Positions 43,031-52,649 of a stretch of DNA of 64,000 bases are shown in pieces (position 1 is the first letter of the stretch; every line of letters begins with the position of its first letter). Under the pieces are notes generated by a model, which did not search any database, was not told the DNA's origin, and saw only the letters and a list, made by a program, of their open reading frames with translations. The stretch lies in NCBI RefSeq assembly GCF_907164905.1, contig NZ_CAJRAF010000002.1:1612001-1676000 (forward strand). Reading direction: 5' to 3'. The position numbers and the translations under genes were made by a program. The DNA comes from Dyadobacter sp. CECT 9275. Lineage in GTDB: Bacteria > Bacteroidota > Bacteroidia > Cytophagales > Spirosomataceae.

Positions 43031-45397
43031 ATGAAACGATTATACTTTTTTACGATGATCATTTTGGCTGTCCTCACAGGTGCATATGCCCAAAACGGGA
43101 GCATAAAAGGCCAGATTTTAACCTCCGACGGACAGCCCGCTGAGTTCGTAACTGTCGGTGTGAAGGAGCTGCAGATTGGCACAATCACCGACAGCAAGGG
43201 TAACTTCCGGATCAAAAAATTACCGTTTGGAAACCATACGCTTTACGTACAGTTGGTCGGCTACGGTGCCATCGAACAGGCCGTCGAAGTGAAAGGTGAA
43301 ACTACAGTGCCAGCCATTTCGCTCAAAGAAAATGCCCAGGTTTTACAGGAGGTTCTGATCAAAGGCAACACCAACCGGTTTGCGCAGAAGGAATCCGAAC
43401 ACATCGCACGTCTGCCGCTCAAAAACATCGAGAACCCGCAGGTGTATAATGTGGTGTCAAAAGAGATCATGCAAGAGCAGATTGTGACGGATTACAAAAG
43501 CGCTTTCAAAAATATTCCCGGTGCTAACTCGGGTATTGCTCATTCCAGCAACGGCCGTTACATGAACGTCACCCGCGGATTCAATCTTGGGAACGCCGCC
43601 CGAAACGGTATCGGCACCTCGTCCGTAGCAGAAATAGATCCGGCAAACCTGGAAAGGATCGAGGCCATCAAAGGGCCGTCGGGAACGCTCTACGGCGCGA
43701 GCCTGTCCACTTTCGGCGGGCTTTACAATAGGGTGACCAAAAAACCTTTTGAAACATTCAAAGGCAATGCTTCCTTCACAACCGGCAGCTGGGACCTGAA
43801 CCGATTTACTGCCGACATCAATACGCCGCTGAACGAAGAAAAAACGGTGCTTTTTAGACTCAACACGGCACTACACAGCGAAAAGAGCTTTCAGGACGCC
43901 GGTTTTTCCAAAACGTATCTGGTCGCACCCACCGTTTCGATCAAGGTAAATGACCGTCTTTCCGTGCTTTTCGATGTTGAATTGTATGGTAGAAAAGGTA
44001 CAAACATTTATGGCAACACGATCGCGTCAACGAAGGTGACTGCGTCGAGTATGGACCAGCTCAAAATCGGTTACAAGCAGTCGTTCACCAACAACTCGAT
44101 CATCGCTTCAACCCGCACCCAGAACATCTATTCACAGGTGAACTACAAAATGAGCAGTCAATGGACTTCGCAGACCAATTTCGGTACAAGCCTCGTTGAA
44201 TTTGAGTTCCCGGCCATGACGCTGAACACCATTACAGACAGCACCGTAACCCGCAACATCTGGGATCAGTTTACCCGCCAGGTGGCCACCCAGATTCAGC
44301 AGAACTTCATTGGTGATTTCAAGATTGGCCGGATGAGAAACCGTGTTGTGGCGGGTATCGATTACAGCTCGGTCAACTTCGACTTCCCTAATACCCGTGG
44401 CGCGGTATACGACACCGTCAATTTTATCAAACCGGGCAAGCGGTACGCGGCCATCAGTATCAATGAGATCAAAAACAAAGTGGCAACGGTGACGACAAAC
44501 AGCGGAAGCACGGGCAAATACAATTACCTAGGCGCCTACGTGTCGGATGTTTTTAACCTGACCGAAAACCTGAACGTAATGCTCAGCCTTCGGCTTGACC
44601 GGTTTGACAATAAGGGCTCATACAGCTACACAACGAACGCCACAACGGGTATCTACAAACAGACGGCATTGTCCCCAAAATTCGGGCTGGTGTATCAGCC
44701 TGTCAAAGAAAAGGTTGCCGTTTTTGCCAACTATATGAATGGTTATCAGTTTGTAGCACCCGTGAATCAGCCCGACGGCAGCGTCTCCAATTTCAAACCG
44801 CAGTTTGCAAATCAGTTGGAAGGCGGCGTGAAGCTGGATGTACTTGAAAACAAAATCAGCACCACGATCAGCTACTATGACATCAAAGTGATCAATCAGG
44901 TGCGGACAGATATGGAACGTGCGCCGGTGAACGGAAACCGTTTCTCGGTTCAGGACGGCAACCAGACCAGCAAGGGACTTGACTTTGAACTGATTGCCAA
45001 TCCGATCAATGGATTAAACGTCGTGGCCGGATATGCATATAATGTATCCAAACTGGTGAAAGCGAATGAAAATGTGAACGGTCGCCGCCCAACCAACTCG
45101 GGTGCCAAAAATACGGCCAACGTGTGGGCCAGCTACCGGGTCACTTCCGGCAGTATCAAAGGATTTGGACTTGGTGCAGGTGTGAACCACAGCGGTGAGC
45201 AATTCGTGATCAACAATACCACCCGTGAATTTACAGTGCCCGCTTACACCGTATTGGACGCAACCGTTTTTTATGATCAGCCAGGGTACCGGTTGGGAAT
45301 TAAACTGGACAACATCAACAACGAAATGTACTGGAACACGTATCTGCAGCCGCAAACGCCAAGGAGAGTATCGGCGAGTTTAACAGTTAAATTCTAG
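43031..45397 (+). CDS. TonB-dependent siderophore receptor with N-terminal regulatory-like domain
   Basis: The 788-residue protein has a signal peptide (MKRLYFFTMIILAVLTGAYAQ). A carboxypeptidase-like beta domain follows (SIKGQILTSDGQPAEFVTVGVKELQIGTITDSKGNFRI). The plug resembles ferric siderophore receptors: NVVSKEIMQEQIVTDYKSAFKNIPG, VTRGFNLGNAARNGIG, NLERIEAIKGPSGTLYGASLSTFGGLYNRVTKKP. The barrel ends RRVSASLTVKF. It is expected to import ferric siderophores of the ferrichrome or hydroxamate kind. The start at 43031 was chosen for the signal peptide; the frame is open 81 bases further upstream. It is followed after 35 bases by a PepSY-type membrane protein, the usual inner-membrane companion. 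Confidence 0.93.
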   Translation: MKRLYFFTMIILAVLTGAYAQNGSIKGQILTSDGQPAEFVTVGVKELQIGTITDSKGNFRIKKLPFGNHTLYVQLVGYGAIEQAVEVKGETTVPAISLKENAQVLQEVLIKGNTNRFAQKESEHIARLPLKNIENPQVYNVVSKEIMQEQIVTDYKSAFKNIPGANSGIAHSSNGRYMNVTRGFNLGNAARNGIGTSSVAEIDPANLERIEAIKGPSGTLYGASLSTFGGLYNRVTKKPFETFKGNASFTTGSWDLNRFTADINTPLNEEKTVLFRLNTALHSEKSFQDAGFSKTYLVAPTVSIKVNDRLSVLFDVELYGRKGTNIYGNTIASTKVTASSMDQLKIGYKQSFTNNSIIASTRTQNIYSQVNYKMSSQWTSQTNFGTSLVEFEFPAMTLNTITDSTVTRNIWDQFTRQVATQIQQNFIGDFKIGRMRNRVVAGIDYSSVNFDFPNTRGAVYDTVNFIKPGKRYAAISINEIKNKVATVTTNSGSTGKYNYLGAYVSDVFNLTENLNVMLSLRLDRFDNKGSYSYTTNATTGIYKQTALSPKFGLVYQPVKEKVAVFANYMNGYQFVAPVNQPDGSVSNFKPQFANQLEGGVKLDVLENKISTTISYYDIKVINQVRTDMERAPVNGNRFSVQDGNQTSKGLDFELIANPINGLNVVAGYAYNVSKLVKANENVNGRRPTNSGAKNTANVWASYRVTSGSIKGFGLGAGVNHSGEQFVINNTTREFTVPAYTVLDATVFYDQPGYRLGIKLDNINNEMYWNTYLQPQTPRRVSASLTVKF

Positions 45398-45432
45398 GGA
45401 AAAATCTGATAACAAACTTTCAACAATATGTT

Positions 45433-46680
45433 ATGACTGCCAAAAAAATCATTGGCCTTCTGCACCTCTGGCTCGGACTAACGTCCGGGCTGGTCGTATT
45501 TATACTGGGCCTCACCGGTTGCATTTACGTTTTTGAGGATGAGATCAGGGAAATTGTATACCACGACAGGCTTTATGTCCAGGCAGAAAATACGCCCAGG
45601 CTCCCGGTGAGTATTTTACTCTCAAATGCGCAGCAACACCTCGGCAAAGGCTACCCGATCACGAACTATCAGATTTCCAATGCCCCCTCTGCAACCGCCC
45701 GCTTTATGGCTTACAAAAGCAACGAGGAGGCGATAAGCTATTTTGGTATCCATGAGTACGCGTACAATGTCTACCTCAATCCTTACAGCGGGAAGGTCGT
45801 TCATATCGAGGACAACAAATTCGAGTTTTTTACCCTTGTGCTCTACCTCCATTATGACCTTTTTTTGGGTAAAATCGGCAAACAAATCGTGGGATGGAGC
45901 ACCGTAATCTTTATCGTGCTGCTTATTTCGGGCCTGGTGTTATGGTGGCCCAAAAACAAGGCAGCCGCCAAACAGCGGTACTGGTTTCAATGGAAAGATT
46001 CCACAAAGTGGAAACGTAAGAACTACGATCTCCACAACATCGTCGGGTTTTATTTCATGTCTGTAACGCTGATCATCGCACTCACGGGCCTGGTTTGGGC
46101 GTTTAAATGGTTCAACGAGACAGTACAGCTCGTTACAAATGCCGGACGGCCATCAAAAAAACTCGAAGCCGTTTTCTCCGACTCTGCTGCTTTTCAACCC
46201 GTCAAAGCCATTGATAAAATATATGCGGACATTCACCGCAGCGTGCCCGGGGCGAAGTCATACTCATTTGTAGTTCCTAAACAAAAGGGCGGCGCTTTCA
46301 TCGCAAACGCACTCTTCGAAGGAACAGACCGGTTCAGGTTTACCACCAAGCAATACGACCAGTATTCCGGAAAGGTACTTCGTAAACGCGGGTTTGCCGA
46401 CAAAGACCGTGGCGAAAAGCTCCGGGCAATGAACTACGACATTCACGTAGGAAGCATACTCGGGCTGCCTGGAAAAATCCTTGCATTCCTTGCAAGCCTC
46501 ACTGCCACGAGTTTGCCCATCACCGGGTTCATTATCTGGTGGGGACGACGGAACAAATCGAAGAAAAAGAACAGCCCGTCAGGGAGAGGTACTGTACAGG
46601 GCAAGAAAGCCACAAAACTTCCGGTGGAAAAGACATCTGTCAATACAAAACACCTGGCAGATCAGCCACGGGCACAATAG
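45433..46680 (+). CDS. PepSY-domain transmembrane protein (siderophore-linked, putative ferric reductase)
   Basis: The 415-residue protein has four membrane helices: GLLHLWLGLTSGLVVFILGLTGCIYVF, then WSTVIFIVLLISGLVLWWPKN, then NIVGFYFMSVTLIIALTGLVWAFKWF and LAFLASLTATSLPITGFIIWWG. PepSY-type periplasmic loops lie between them. Conserved His residues sit at the ends of helices (LLHLWLG, YLHYDLF, YDLHNIVGF, NYDIHVGS), as in proteins thought to bind haem and reduce iron from siderophores. The pairing with the receptor just upstream strongly supports iron uptake. The tail is basic (KSKKKNSPSGRG). The gene ends before a small dyad at 46793-46826. Confidence 0.9.
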   Translation: MTAKKIIGLLHLWLGLTSGLVVFILGLTGCIYVFEDEIREIVYHDRLYVQAENTPRLPVSILLSNAQQHLGKGYPITNYQISNAPSATARFMAYKSNEEAISYFGIHEYAYNVYLNPYSGKVVHIEDNKFEFFTLVLYLHYDLFLGKIGKQIVGWSTVIFIVLLISGLVLWWPKNKAAAKQRYWFQWKDSTKWKRKNYDLHNIVGFYFMSVTLIIALTGLVWAFKWFNETVQLVTNAGRPSKKLEAVFSDSAAFQPVKAIDKIYADIHRSVPGAKSYSFVVPKQKGGAFIANALFEGTDRFRFTTKQYDQYSGKVLRKRGFADKDRGEKLRAMNYDIHVGSILGLPGKILAFLASLTATSLPITGFIIWWGRRNKSKKKNSPSGRGTVQGKKATKLPVEKTSVNTKHLADQPRAQ

Positions 46681-46792
46681 CACCTGTTTGCCAACAGCCC
46701 ACTCCATTATAAAAATGACAGACCAGCTATCAAAAAATTACCTTGCCATTGGACCCGCATTGCTTTTCCTTTGCGTTACCAACAGTTAATGA

Positions 46793-46826
46793 GACCGGGA
46801 AATCCACAAGCCTGGCCTCCCCGGTC
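46793..46826 (+). terminator. Dyad at the end of the receptor/PepSY unit
   Basis: GACCGGG (46793-46799) pairs with CCCGGTC (46820-46826). The surrounding bases (AAGCCTGGCCTCC, then CACATCATG) resemble the hairpin region at 42115-42145. There is no T-run. Confidence 0.45.
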
Positions 46827-46840
46827 ACATCATGCATTAT

Positions 46841-47767
46841 CTACCTCGTTGGCGGCGGGGTCCGCAGCTCATGGCTTGACCATTTACCGCGTGGATTAAC
46901 CCCGAAAGCCTTGGTAGATCCCCGTACGCCTTTGTCGCCGCTGTAGTAATAGAGGGGCCAGCCGTGCAGGCAGACTTGTTTTTTGCCATTAACATTGATC
47001 GTCGAGAGTCCCTTTAGATTTACAAACCCTCCTCGCTCCATGGTCTGTGTAATCGGGCCCTGAAGTTCATAAATGGGAAAAAGATTTTTTGTATCCGTAG
47101 CGGTAAAATTGTTCTTCTCAAAAGAGTCCAGATTGTGCCGGTACAGCGTCCTGCCAAAAGCATCCGTCAAGGTCAGCGTTTCTATATCACCAGGGCCTCT
47201 TCCATATTGCCTGCCATCCTCACCAACCGGAACCTGGTATCCGAAAAGCAGGTTGTAGTCTGGTTTCGCCACCTGAACGGTTTTGAGATAGCTCCGGTTG
47301 TAGCTCACATTCCCTGGTAATTCCGGCACACCCGGGCCGGGATAAGTGTCGGCACCGGCTGAATTACCCAAAGGTGCATAGTGCAGGGGCCACCCTTTGT
47401 AGGTGGTAATGTTCTTGCCCGACCTTGTTTTCGTAGTACCAAAATCAGATAGTTTTAAGCTTGCGGGCAAATCTGCGGCCACGAGCTTTTCAAAAAAAGC
47501 GGGGTGTTCTACTTCTTCGTAAATCGCCACAGGACTCACATCTCCAGCATCGAAATACAGCGTCCGCCTGTCTTTATCGGCCATGTATACGCCCAAAGTC
47601 GGATGGATCAGCAGCTGAATTTTTGTAGTGGCGGCAGTACGCAGGTTGGCATTTTGTGTATCGTTGCTGATGGTACTGCTATCCTGTACCTCGCGATTTT
47701 CGCAACCCGTCAGAAATATTGCCGAAGAAAATACCGCGCACAACGCACGGATCATTAGATTTTTCAT
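46841..47767 (-). CDS. Lipoprotein with secreted-repeat domain (COG4315 type)
   Basis: The 308-residue lipoprotein has the lipobox SAIFLTGCEN (Cys22). The rest contains tandem copies of the secreted-repeat module: GVYMADKDRRTLYFDAGD with TTYKGWPLHYAPLG, then LTDAFGRTLYRHNLDSFEKNN with VCLHGWPLYYYSGDKGVRG. The LxDxxGRTLYxxxxD and GWPLYYY motifs define this family, whose function is unknown although it has been linked to redox or haem-binding surface proteins. It converges with the siderophore receptor/PepSY unit. The 190 bases to its right, up to the gamma-glutamyltransferase end, show no gene. Confidence 0.8.
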   Translation of the reverse strand: MKNLMIRALCAVFSSAIFLTGCENREVQDSSTISNDTQNANLRTAATTKIQLLIHPTLGVYMADKDRRTLYFDAGDVSPVAIYEEVEHPAFFEKLVAADLPASLKLSDFGTTKTRSGKNITTYKGWPLHYAPLGNSAGADTYPGPGVPELPGNVSYNRSYLKTVQVAKPDYNLLFGYQVPVGEDGRQYGRGPGDIETLTLTDAFGRTLYRHNLDSFEKNNFTATDTKNLFPIYELQGPITQTMERGGFVNLKGLSTINVNGKKQVCLHGWPLYYYSGDKGVRGSTKAFGVNPRGKWSSHELRTPPPTR

Positions 47768-47957
47768 CTTGATAATTGTTTAGTTTGGATTGATGAATGG
47801 CTTGCTTCGAGAAGTTTACGTAGGAAAGTCCTCAACGGTTGCGTGGATATTCAGATATTGTGCTCAACCAACCAACGGGATGCTCGGCGCGCTGCGGGTA
47901 TGCTTTCCACAAAAAACAGACCCGCACGATCTGCTATCTGTTTCCCATAAGTTTTGA

Positions 47958-49703
47958 TCAATACCCTGCCGCCTGGCCGTCCTTTCTCATTTCAGAAGCT
48001 CCGTGGTATACCCGCCGGGTACTGTCCTGCATAATGGCCTGGTATCCCCCGAAAAAATCCTTATCGATAAGATGGTGTCCCCGGCTTTGCAGCTCACTTC
48101 TGGCTTCTGCGGATATCCCGCTTTCCAACGCAACGTGCCCCCCGTCGGTCATTCGGGTACCTGTTGGCTCACTGCTTCCCGAATGGCTGAAACGGGCAGC
48201 ATCCCCTGCTTCCTGCACGTTCATCCCAAAATCAATGATGTTACAAAGTATCTGTAAATGCCCCTGAGGCTGCATGGCTCCTCCCATGACGCCAAAACTC
48301 AGAAAGGGTCTGTTATTTTTCAGAACAAACCCAGGGATAATGGTATTGAACGGACGCTTTCCGGGAGCGTAAACATTAGCATGCCCCGGTGTCATACTGA
48401 AACTCGTACCCCTGTTTTGAAAAACGAATCCAAGCCCGTCGGGTACCATACCACTTCCGAATTCCAGCATATTACTTTGGATCAGCGACACCATATTGCC
48501 ATCATCATCAGCAACGGTAAGATAGACGGTATCCCCTTCTTTCAGCACCGACTGGCTGGTATCGAACTTTCTCGAAGCCTGTTTCGGGTCGATGAGCCGC
48601 CGCCTTTCGGATGCATATTCTTTTGATAACAGCCGGGCTAAAGGTATCCTTGCAAACTCAGGATCTGCATAATAACGCGCCCGGTCTTCAAACGCGAGTT
48701 TTTTTGCTTCAATCAGCAGGTGCAGATATTCCGCACTGTTATGTTTCATTTTTTGAAGGTCATATCCCTCCACAATATTCAGCACCTGAAGTACAGCAAT
48801 CCCCTGTCCGTTCGGTGGCAGTTCATACACGTCATAACCCCTGTAATTCACCGAAACCGGGTCCACCCACGTACTTTTATGGGCAATGAGGTCTGCCTTA
48901 CGTAAAGGTATCCCAGTCCTTCGCGCATAGCTGTCAATCCGGTCTGCTATCTCTCCTTTGTAAAAAGCATCACGTCCGCTTTTTGCAATTCTTTCGTAAG
49001 TATTGGCCAGGTCCGGATTCCTGAAAATATCTCCTTCTCCGGGTGCTGCTCCATTGATCAGGAATGTATTTCTAAAGTTTTCAAACTCGCCAATCACCGG
49101 CTGTTGTTCCCTGAGCCGGTTGTATGCATGGTTCCATGAGAAAGCGATCACCTCCGGCACGGGCGCGCCCTCCCTTGCATATTTTATTCCCGGAGAAAGT
49201 ATCTCAGCCATTCTGAGTTTTCCGAAACGTTTGTGCAATTCGAACCAGCCGTCCACAGTACCCGGAACAGAAATGGAAAGAGGCCCATACAGCGGAATCT
49301 GTGAGTTCCCTTTCAGCAACTCCCTCAGTTTTTCATAACTCTGCCCTTCAGCAGATCTCCCGCTGGCATTTAACCCATACAATTTCTTGTCCCGGGCCGA
49401 CCAGACGATGGCAAATAAATCACCGCCGATCCCCGAATTATTCGGCTCCAAAACCCCTAACACGGCATTGGCCGCAATGGCAGCGTCTACTGCCGAACCA
49501 CCCTTTTTCAGTATGTCCAGCCCCGCCTGCGTGGCCAGCGGATGACTTGTTGCCACCATACCCCTGGCTGCCAGAACCGGGCTTCTTGACTCAACATTAG
49601 AACCACTGATACGGTCTCCCCTCCCTGTCTGCCCCTGCGCTACACTGTAACTTATCAGTACCAACAGGAGCCCGGCAAAGGCAGATAAATAGCTGTTTTT
49701 CAT
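47958..49703 (-). CDS. ggt: Gamma-glutamyltransferase
   Basis: The 581-residue protein has a signal peptide (MKNSYLSAFAGLLLVLISYSVAQGQ). It has the Ntn-hydrolase features of the family: GMVATSHPLATQAGLDILKKGGSAVDAAIAANAVLGVLEPNNSGIGGD near the N-terminus and GDTVYLTVADDDGNMVSLIQSN with the predicted nucleophile Thr392. The oxyanion and binding part is PGKRPFNTIIPGFVLKNN, FGVMGGAMQPQGHLQ. Cleavage before Thr392 would make the two subunits. After the Thr, VY replaces the TH common in other bacteria. The enzyme splits glutathione and gamma-glutamyl amides in the periplasm. An ATG 15 bases upstream (49718) is also possible. Confidence 0.92.
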   Translation of the reverse strand: MKNSYLSAFAGLLLVLISYSVAQGQTGRGDRISGSNVESRSPVLAARGMVATSHPLATQAGLDILKKGGSAVDAAIAANAVLGVLEPNNSGIGGDLFAIVWSARDKKLYGLNASGRSAEGQSYEKLRELLKGNSQIPLYGPLSISVPGTVDGWFELHKRFGKLRMAEILSPGIKYAREGAPVPEVIAFSWNHAYNRLREQQPVIGEFENFRNTFLINGAAPGEGDIFRNPDLANTYERIAKSGRDAFYKGEIADRIDSYARRTGIPLRKADLIAHKSTWVDPVSVNYRGYDVYELPPNGQGIAVLQVLNIVEGYDLQKMKHNSAEYLHLLIEAKKLAFEDRARYYADPEFARIPLARLLSKEYASERRRLIDPKQASRKFDTSQSVLKEGDTVYLTVADDDGNMVSLIQSNMLEFGSGMVPDGLGFVFQNRGTSFSMTPGHANVYAPGKRPFNTIIPGFVLKNNRPFLSFGVMGGAMQPQGHLQILCNIIDFGMNVQEAGDAARFSHSGSSEPTGTRMTDGGHVALESGISAEARSELQSRGHHLIDKDFFGGYQAIMQDSTRRVYHGASEMRKDGQAAGY

Positions 49704-50065
49704 TTCTACGAATTTCATTTACTTACTGACCTTCAAAGGCAAGGACAGACGAATGTTCAATATACCTCCATGCAGCATAAAATTTCTGAATAATTTTCTG
49801 GTTAACAGCTTAACAGGTACCTCAAATGGAACCGGGCAAGATTAACGTTAGGAGAAGTGGAGAATAAAATTCCTCCACCATGCGGACAGATAATTGCCTG
49901 AGCGGTTACGGGAAAGAATACCTGGATGTTCAATACCGGACAATATCCCGTACGGTTCCGAACAAAATCTTCAAAAAAATTATTCTAAATATTTGATTAA
50001 AAGACAGTTAAGAAAATGGCACAACAATTGAACAGAGGCTCGGTACCACTTTTCCTATCATCATT
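49704..50065. other. 362-base intergenic region between divergent genes
   Basis: Apart from the sigma54-like site at 50017-50031 it holds a short dyad (TGGAG/CTCCA around 49857-49880) and a TGCCTTTG motif read leftwards near 49736-49743 that may serve the gamma-glutamyltransferase gene. No coding sequence was seen. Confidence 0.4.
50017..50031 (+). promoter_or_regulatory. Sigma54-like promoter upstream of the FtsX-type permease
   Basis: TGGCACAACAATTGA has the -24 TGGCAC block, a 5-base spacer and TTGA in place of the usual TTGC at -12. It lies 35 bases before the start at 50066. A match to the sigma54 consensus with one deviation. Confidence 0.45.
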
Positions 50066-52501
50066 ATGTTCCGAAATTACCTTAAACTCGCCTGGCGGCA
50101 TTTGATTAAACAAAAAATGTACACCTTCATTAAGATCGGAGGTTTTGCTATCGGAATTGCGGCATGTTTTCTGATTGCTTTGTTTATCAGCGATGAACTC
50201 AGTTATGATCAGGATATTCCTGATAAGGAGCGCATTTTCAGAGTACTCAATGAAGGAGAGTTTGATGGCAAAAGGATCAAATGGGTACACATGTCAGCCC
50301 CTTATGCAAAGGTACTTAAGGACGACTATCCCGAAGTAGAAAAGGCAGGCCGGCTTCTGAACAGCGAGTTGTTCGGAGCAGGGCCCAATCAGATCAGAAG
50401 TGCCGACAAACTGCAAAATGTATACGAAGAGCGTTTCGCCTATGTGGATCAGGAGCTTCTGGAAATATGGGGCTTAAAAATGATAGCCGGTGACCCTGAA
50501 CATGCTTTGGACGAGCCCAACAGCCTGGTGATTACCAGGTCCAAAGCCGATAAATTTTTCCCCGGCGAAAATGCCCTGGGCAAGATCATGATCATGAACA
50601 ATGACTTAACCAAGCCCCGGAAAATTACCGGAGTAATTGAAGATTTCCCACAGAATTTTCACACAAGTTTTGACTTTCTGATGACCATGGCAGGAGTGGT
50701 TTTTTATGATGGAGAGCAAACCAACTGGCTGGCCACCAACTACCATACCTATATCCGGATCAGGAAAGGAACCGACATCGCTAAATTCCAGTCGAAACTT
50801 ACTGCCATTACAAAGAAGTATTTTATCCCCCAGATGAAGGCAACCGGCCAGCAGGTAGATGAAGCCAAAATGATGGCCCAGCTTACCTATGTGTTACAAC
50901 CCATTTCGGAAATCCATCTGGCCTCCGAGGTTTATGACGGTTTGAGCCATGGGGATATGAGGTTTGTATGGCTTTTTGGAAGTGTGGCTGGTTTTATCCT
51001 GATACTGGCCTGTATCAATTTCATCAATCTTTCTACAGCCAAATCGGCCAACAGGGCGGTAGAGGTAGGCCTCCGAAAAACGGTAGGCTCCGAAAGGAGC
51101 AGCCTGATCCATCAGTTCCTGACAGAATCCTGGCTCATCAGTTTTATTTCTATTTCATTCGGACTTGTTCTGGCGGCTATATTACTACCCTTCTTCAACA
51201 CCTTAGCCGACAAATCGCTGATTTTTCCTGCCACTGCCTGGTGGCTGGCCCCTATGCTCCTGATCAGTTCTGTCATTATCGGTGTGCTGGCGGGGCTCTA
51301 CCCTGCATTTTATTTATCGGGATTCCGGCCTATCAATGTTCTGAAGGGGCAGCTCAGCAAAGGCAGCAAAGGTGCAGGGCTCCGCAGCGGACTTGTGGTT
51401 TTTCAGTTCACCACTTCCATTATACTGATCATCGGCACGTTCGTGATTTATCGGCAGGTAAATTATATCCTCAATGCCAAGGTAGGTTTTGATAAAGACC
51501 AGGTTATTCTTATTCACGGGACCAACACATTGGATAAAAATATCGGTGTTTTCAAGGATGAGATTAAAAAATTACCGCAGGTTGTAAATGCCACCGTGAG
51601 TGATTATCTGCCTATCAGAGGAACCAAACGTAACGGAAACGGCTTCTGGCAATTTGGCAGGACAAAGGAAACGGCTTCGGTACCAGGGCAATTCTGGCTC
51701 ACGGATTACGACTATATCCAAACACTGGGAATAAAACTCTTGGATGGCCGGAATTTTTCCAGAGACCGCGCCACCGACGCAAATGCTGTGATTATCAGCC
51801 AGAAACTTGCAAAGGATCTCAATCTCAAAAATCCGGTTGGCAAACATATAACCAACTGGTCTAACAGTGGCAATGATCTGGAAATTATTGGGGTTGTAGA
51901 AAATTTTCACTTCGAATCGCTGAAAGACAACATCCAGGGGCTCTGCATGCAATTAGGTAATAGCCCCGGCATTGTGTCGGTCAAGGTCAATACCTCGGAC
52001 ATGAAGGGTACACTAAGATCCATAACCCGCGTTTGGAATACGCTATCCCCCAATCAACCCATCAGGTACACTTTTATGGACCAGAGCTTTGCGCAGATGT
52101 ATGGTGACGTAAACCGTATGGGATTGATTTTCAGCAGCTTTTCAGTACTGGCCATTATCGTGGCATGTATGGGATTATTTGCACTCTCGGCATTCATGGT
52201 TGAGCAGCGTAGTAAAGAAATCAGCATAAGGAAAGTCCTGGGAGCCTCCGTGCAGAGTATTCTTTCGTTACTTACCCGCAACTTCCTGATGCTTGTTCTG
52301 ATCTCGGCCATGATAGCGTCACCAATCGGATGGTACCTGATGAAAAAATGGTTACAGGATTATCAATATAAAATAGAAATCACCTGGGATATTTTTGTCC
52401 TCGCCGGAATCCTGGCTGCGGCCGTGGCCATTTTAACGATTAGCTATCAGGCCATCAGAGCGGCCCTGGTTGATCCAGCCAAGGGCCTGAAGGGCGAATA
52501 G
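50066..52501 (+). CDS. ABC transporter permease, MacB/FtsX type (second copy)
   Basis: The 811-residue membrane protein has the same architecture as the gene at 6117. An N-terminal helix after MFRNYLKLAWRHLIKQK, a MacB-like periplasmic domain (ELSYDQDIPDKERIFRVL onward) and three helices come first, with ANRAVEVGLRKTVGSERSSLIHQFLTES between helices. A second periplasmic domain and three C-terminal helices follow, with EISIRKVLGASVQSILSLLTRNFLMLVL. The two EVGxRK-type loops contact the ATPase, whose gene is not here. It may export antimicrobial peptides or participate in envelope stress; the substrate is unknown. A sigma54-like promoter precedes it, and a strong bidirectional terminator follows at 52550-52586. 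Confidence 0.9.
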   Translation: MFRNYLKLAWRHLIKQKMYTFIKIGGFAIGIAACFLIALFISDELSYDQDIPDKERIFRVLNEGEFDGKRIKWVHMSAPYAKVLKDDYPEVEKAGRLLNSELFGAGPNQIRSADKLQNVYEERFAYVDQELLEIWGLKMIAGDPEHALDEPNSLVITRSKADKFFPGENALGKIMIMNNDLTKPRKITGVIEDFPQNFHTSFDFLMTMAGVVFYDGEQTNWLATNYHTYIRIRKGTDIAKFQSKLTAITKKYFIPQMKATGQQVDEAKMMAQLTYVLQPISEIHLASEVYDGLSHGDMRFVWLFGSVAGFILILACINFINLSTAKSANRAVEVGLRKTVGSERSSLIHQFLTESWLISFISISFGLVLAAILLPFFNTLADKSLIFPATAWWLAPMLLISSVIIGVLAGLYPAFYLSGFRPINVLKGQLSKGSKGAGLRSGLVVFQFTTSIILIIGTFVIYRQVNYILNAKVGFDKDQVILIHGTNTLDKNIGVFKDEIKKLPQVVNATVSDYLPIRGTKRNGNGFWQFGRTKETASVPGQFWLTDYDYIQTLGIKLLDGRNFSRDRATDANAVIISQKLAKDLNLKNPVGKHITNWSNSGNDLEIIGVVENFHFESLKDNIQGLCMQLGNSPGIVSVKVNTSDMKGTLRSITRVWNTLSPNQPIRYTFMDQSFAQMYGDVNRMGLIFSSFSVLAIIVACMGLFALSAFMVEQRSKEISIRKVLGASVQSILSLLTRNFLMLVLISAMIASPIGWYLMKKWLQDYQYKIEITWDIFVLAGILAAAVAILTISYQAIRAALVDPAKGLKGE

Positions 52502-52549
52502 GTGCCTGCCTGGCAAGCCTATTCTGGCACAATGGTGACCCCTCAAACG

Positions 52550-52586
52550 AAAAAACAGTAGCAAGCCAACCCTGCTACTGTTTTTT
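52550..52586. terminator. Bidirectional intrinsic terminator
   Basis: AAAAAACAGTAGCA (52550-52563) pairs perfectly with TGCTACTGTTTTTT (52573-52586), 14 bp with a 9-base loop and T-runs on both strands. It separates the convergent permease (ending 52501) and TonB-dependent receptor (ending 52650) genes. Confidence 0.9.
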
Positions 52587-52649
52587 AATAAACTTCATTT
52601 ATTCAGAGGATTACCATCCGTATTTCCGTTAATAATCCTACCTTTTTGA

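Noticed and set aside
49301..49600. Rightward frame opposite gamma-glutamyltransferase
   Set aside because: Antisense shadow of a strong enzyme gene.
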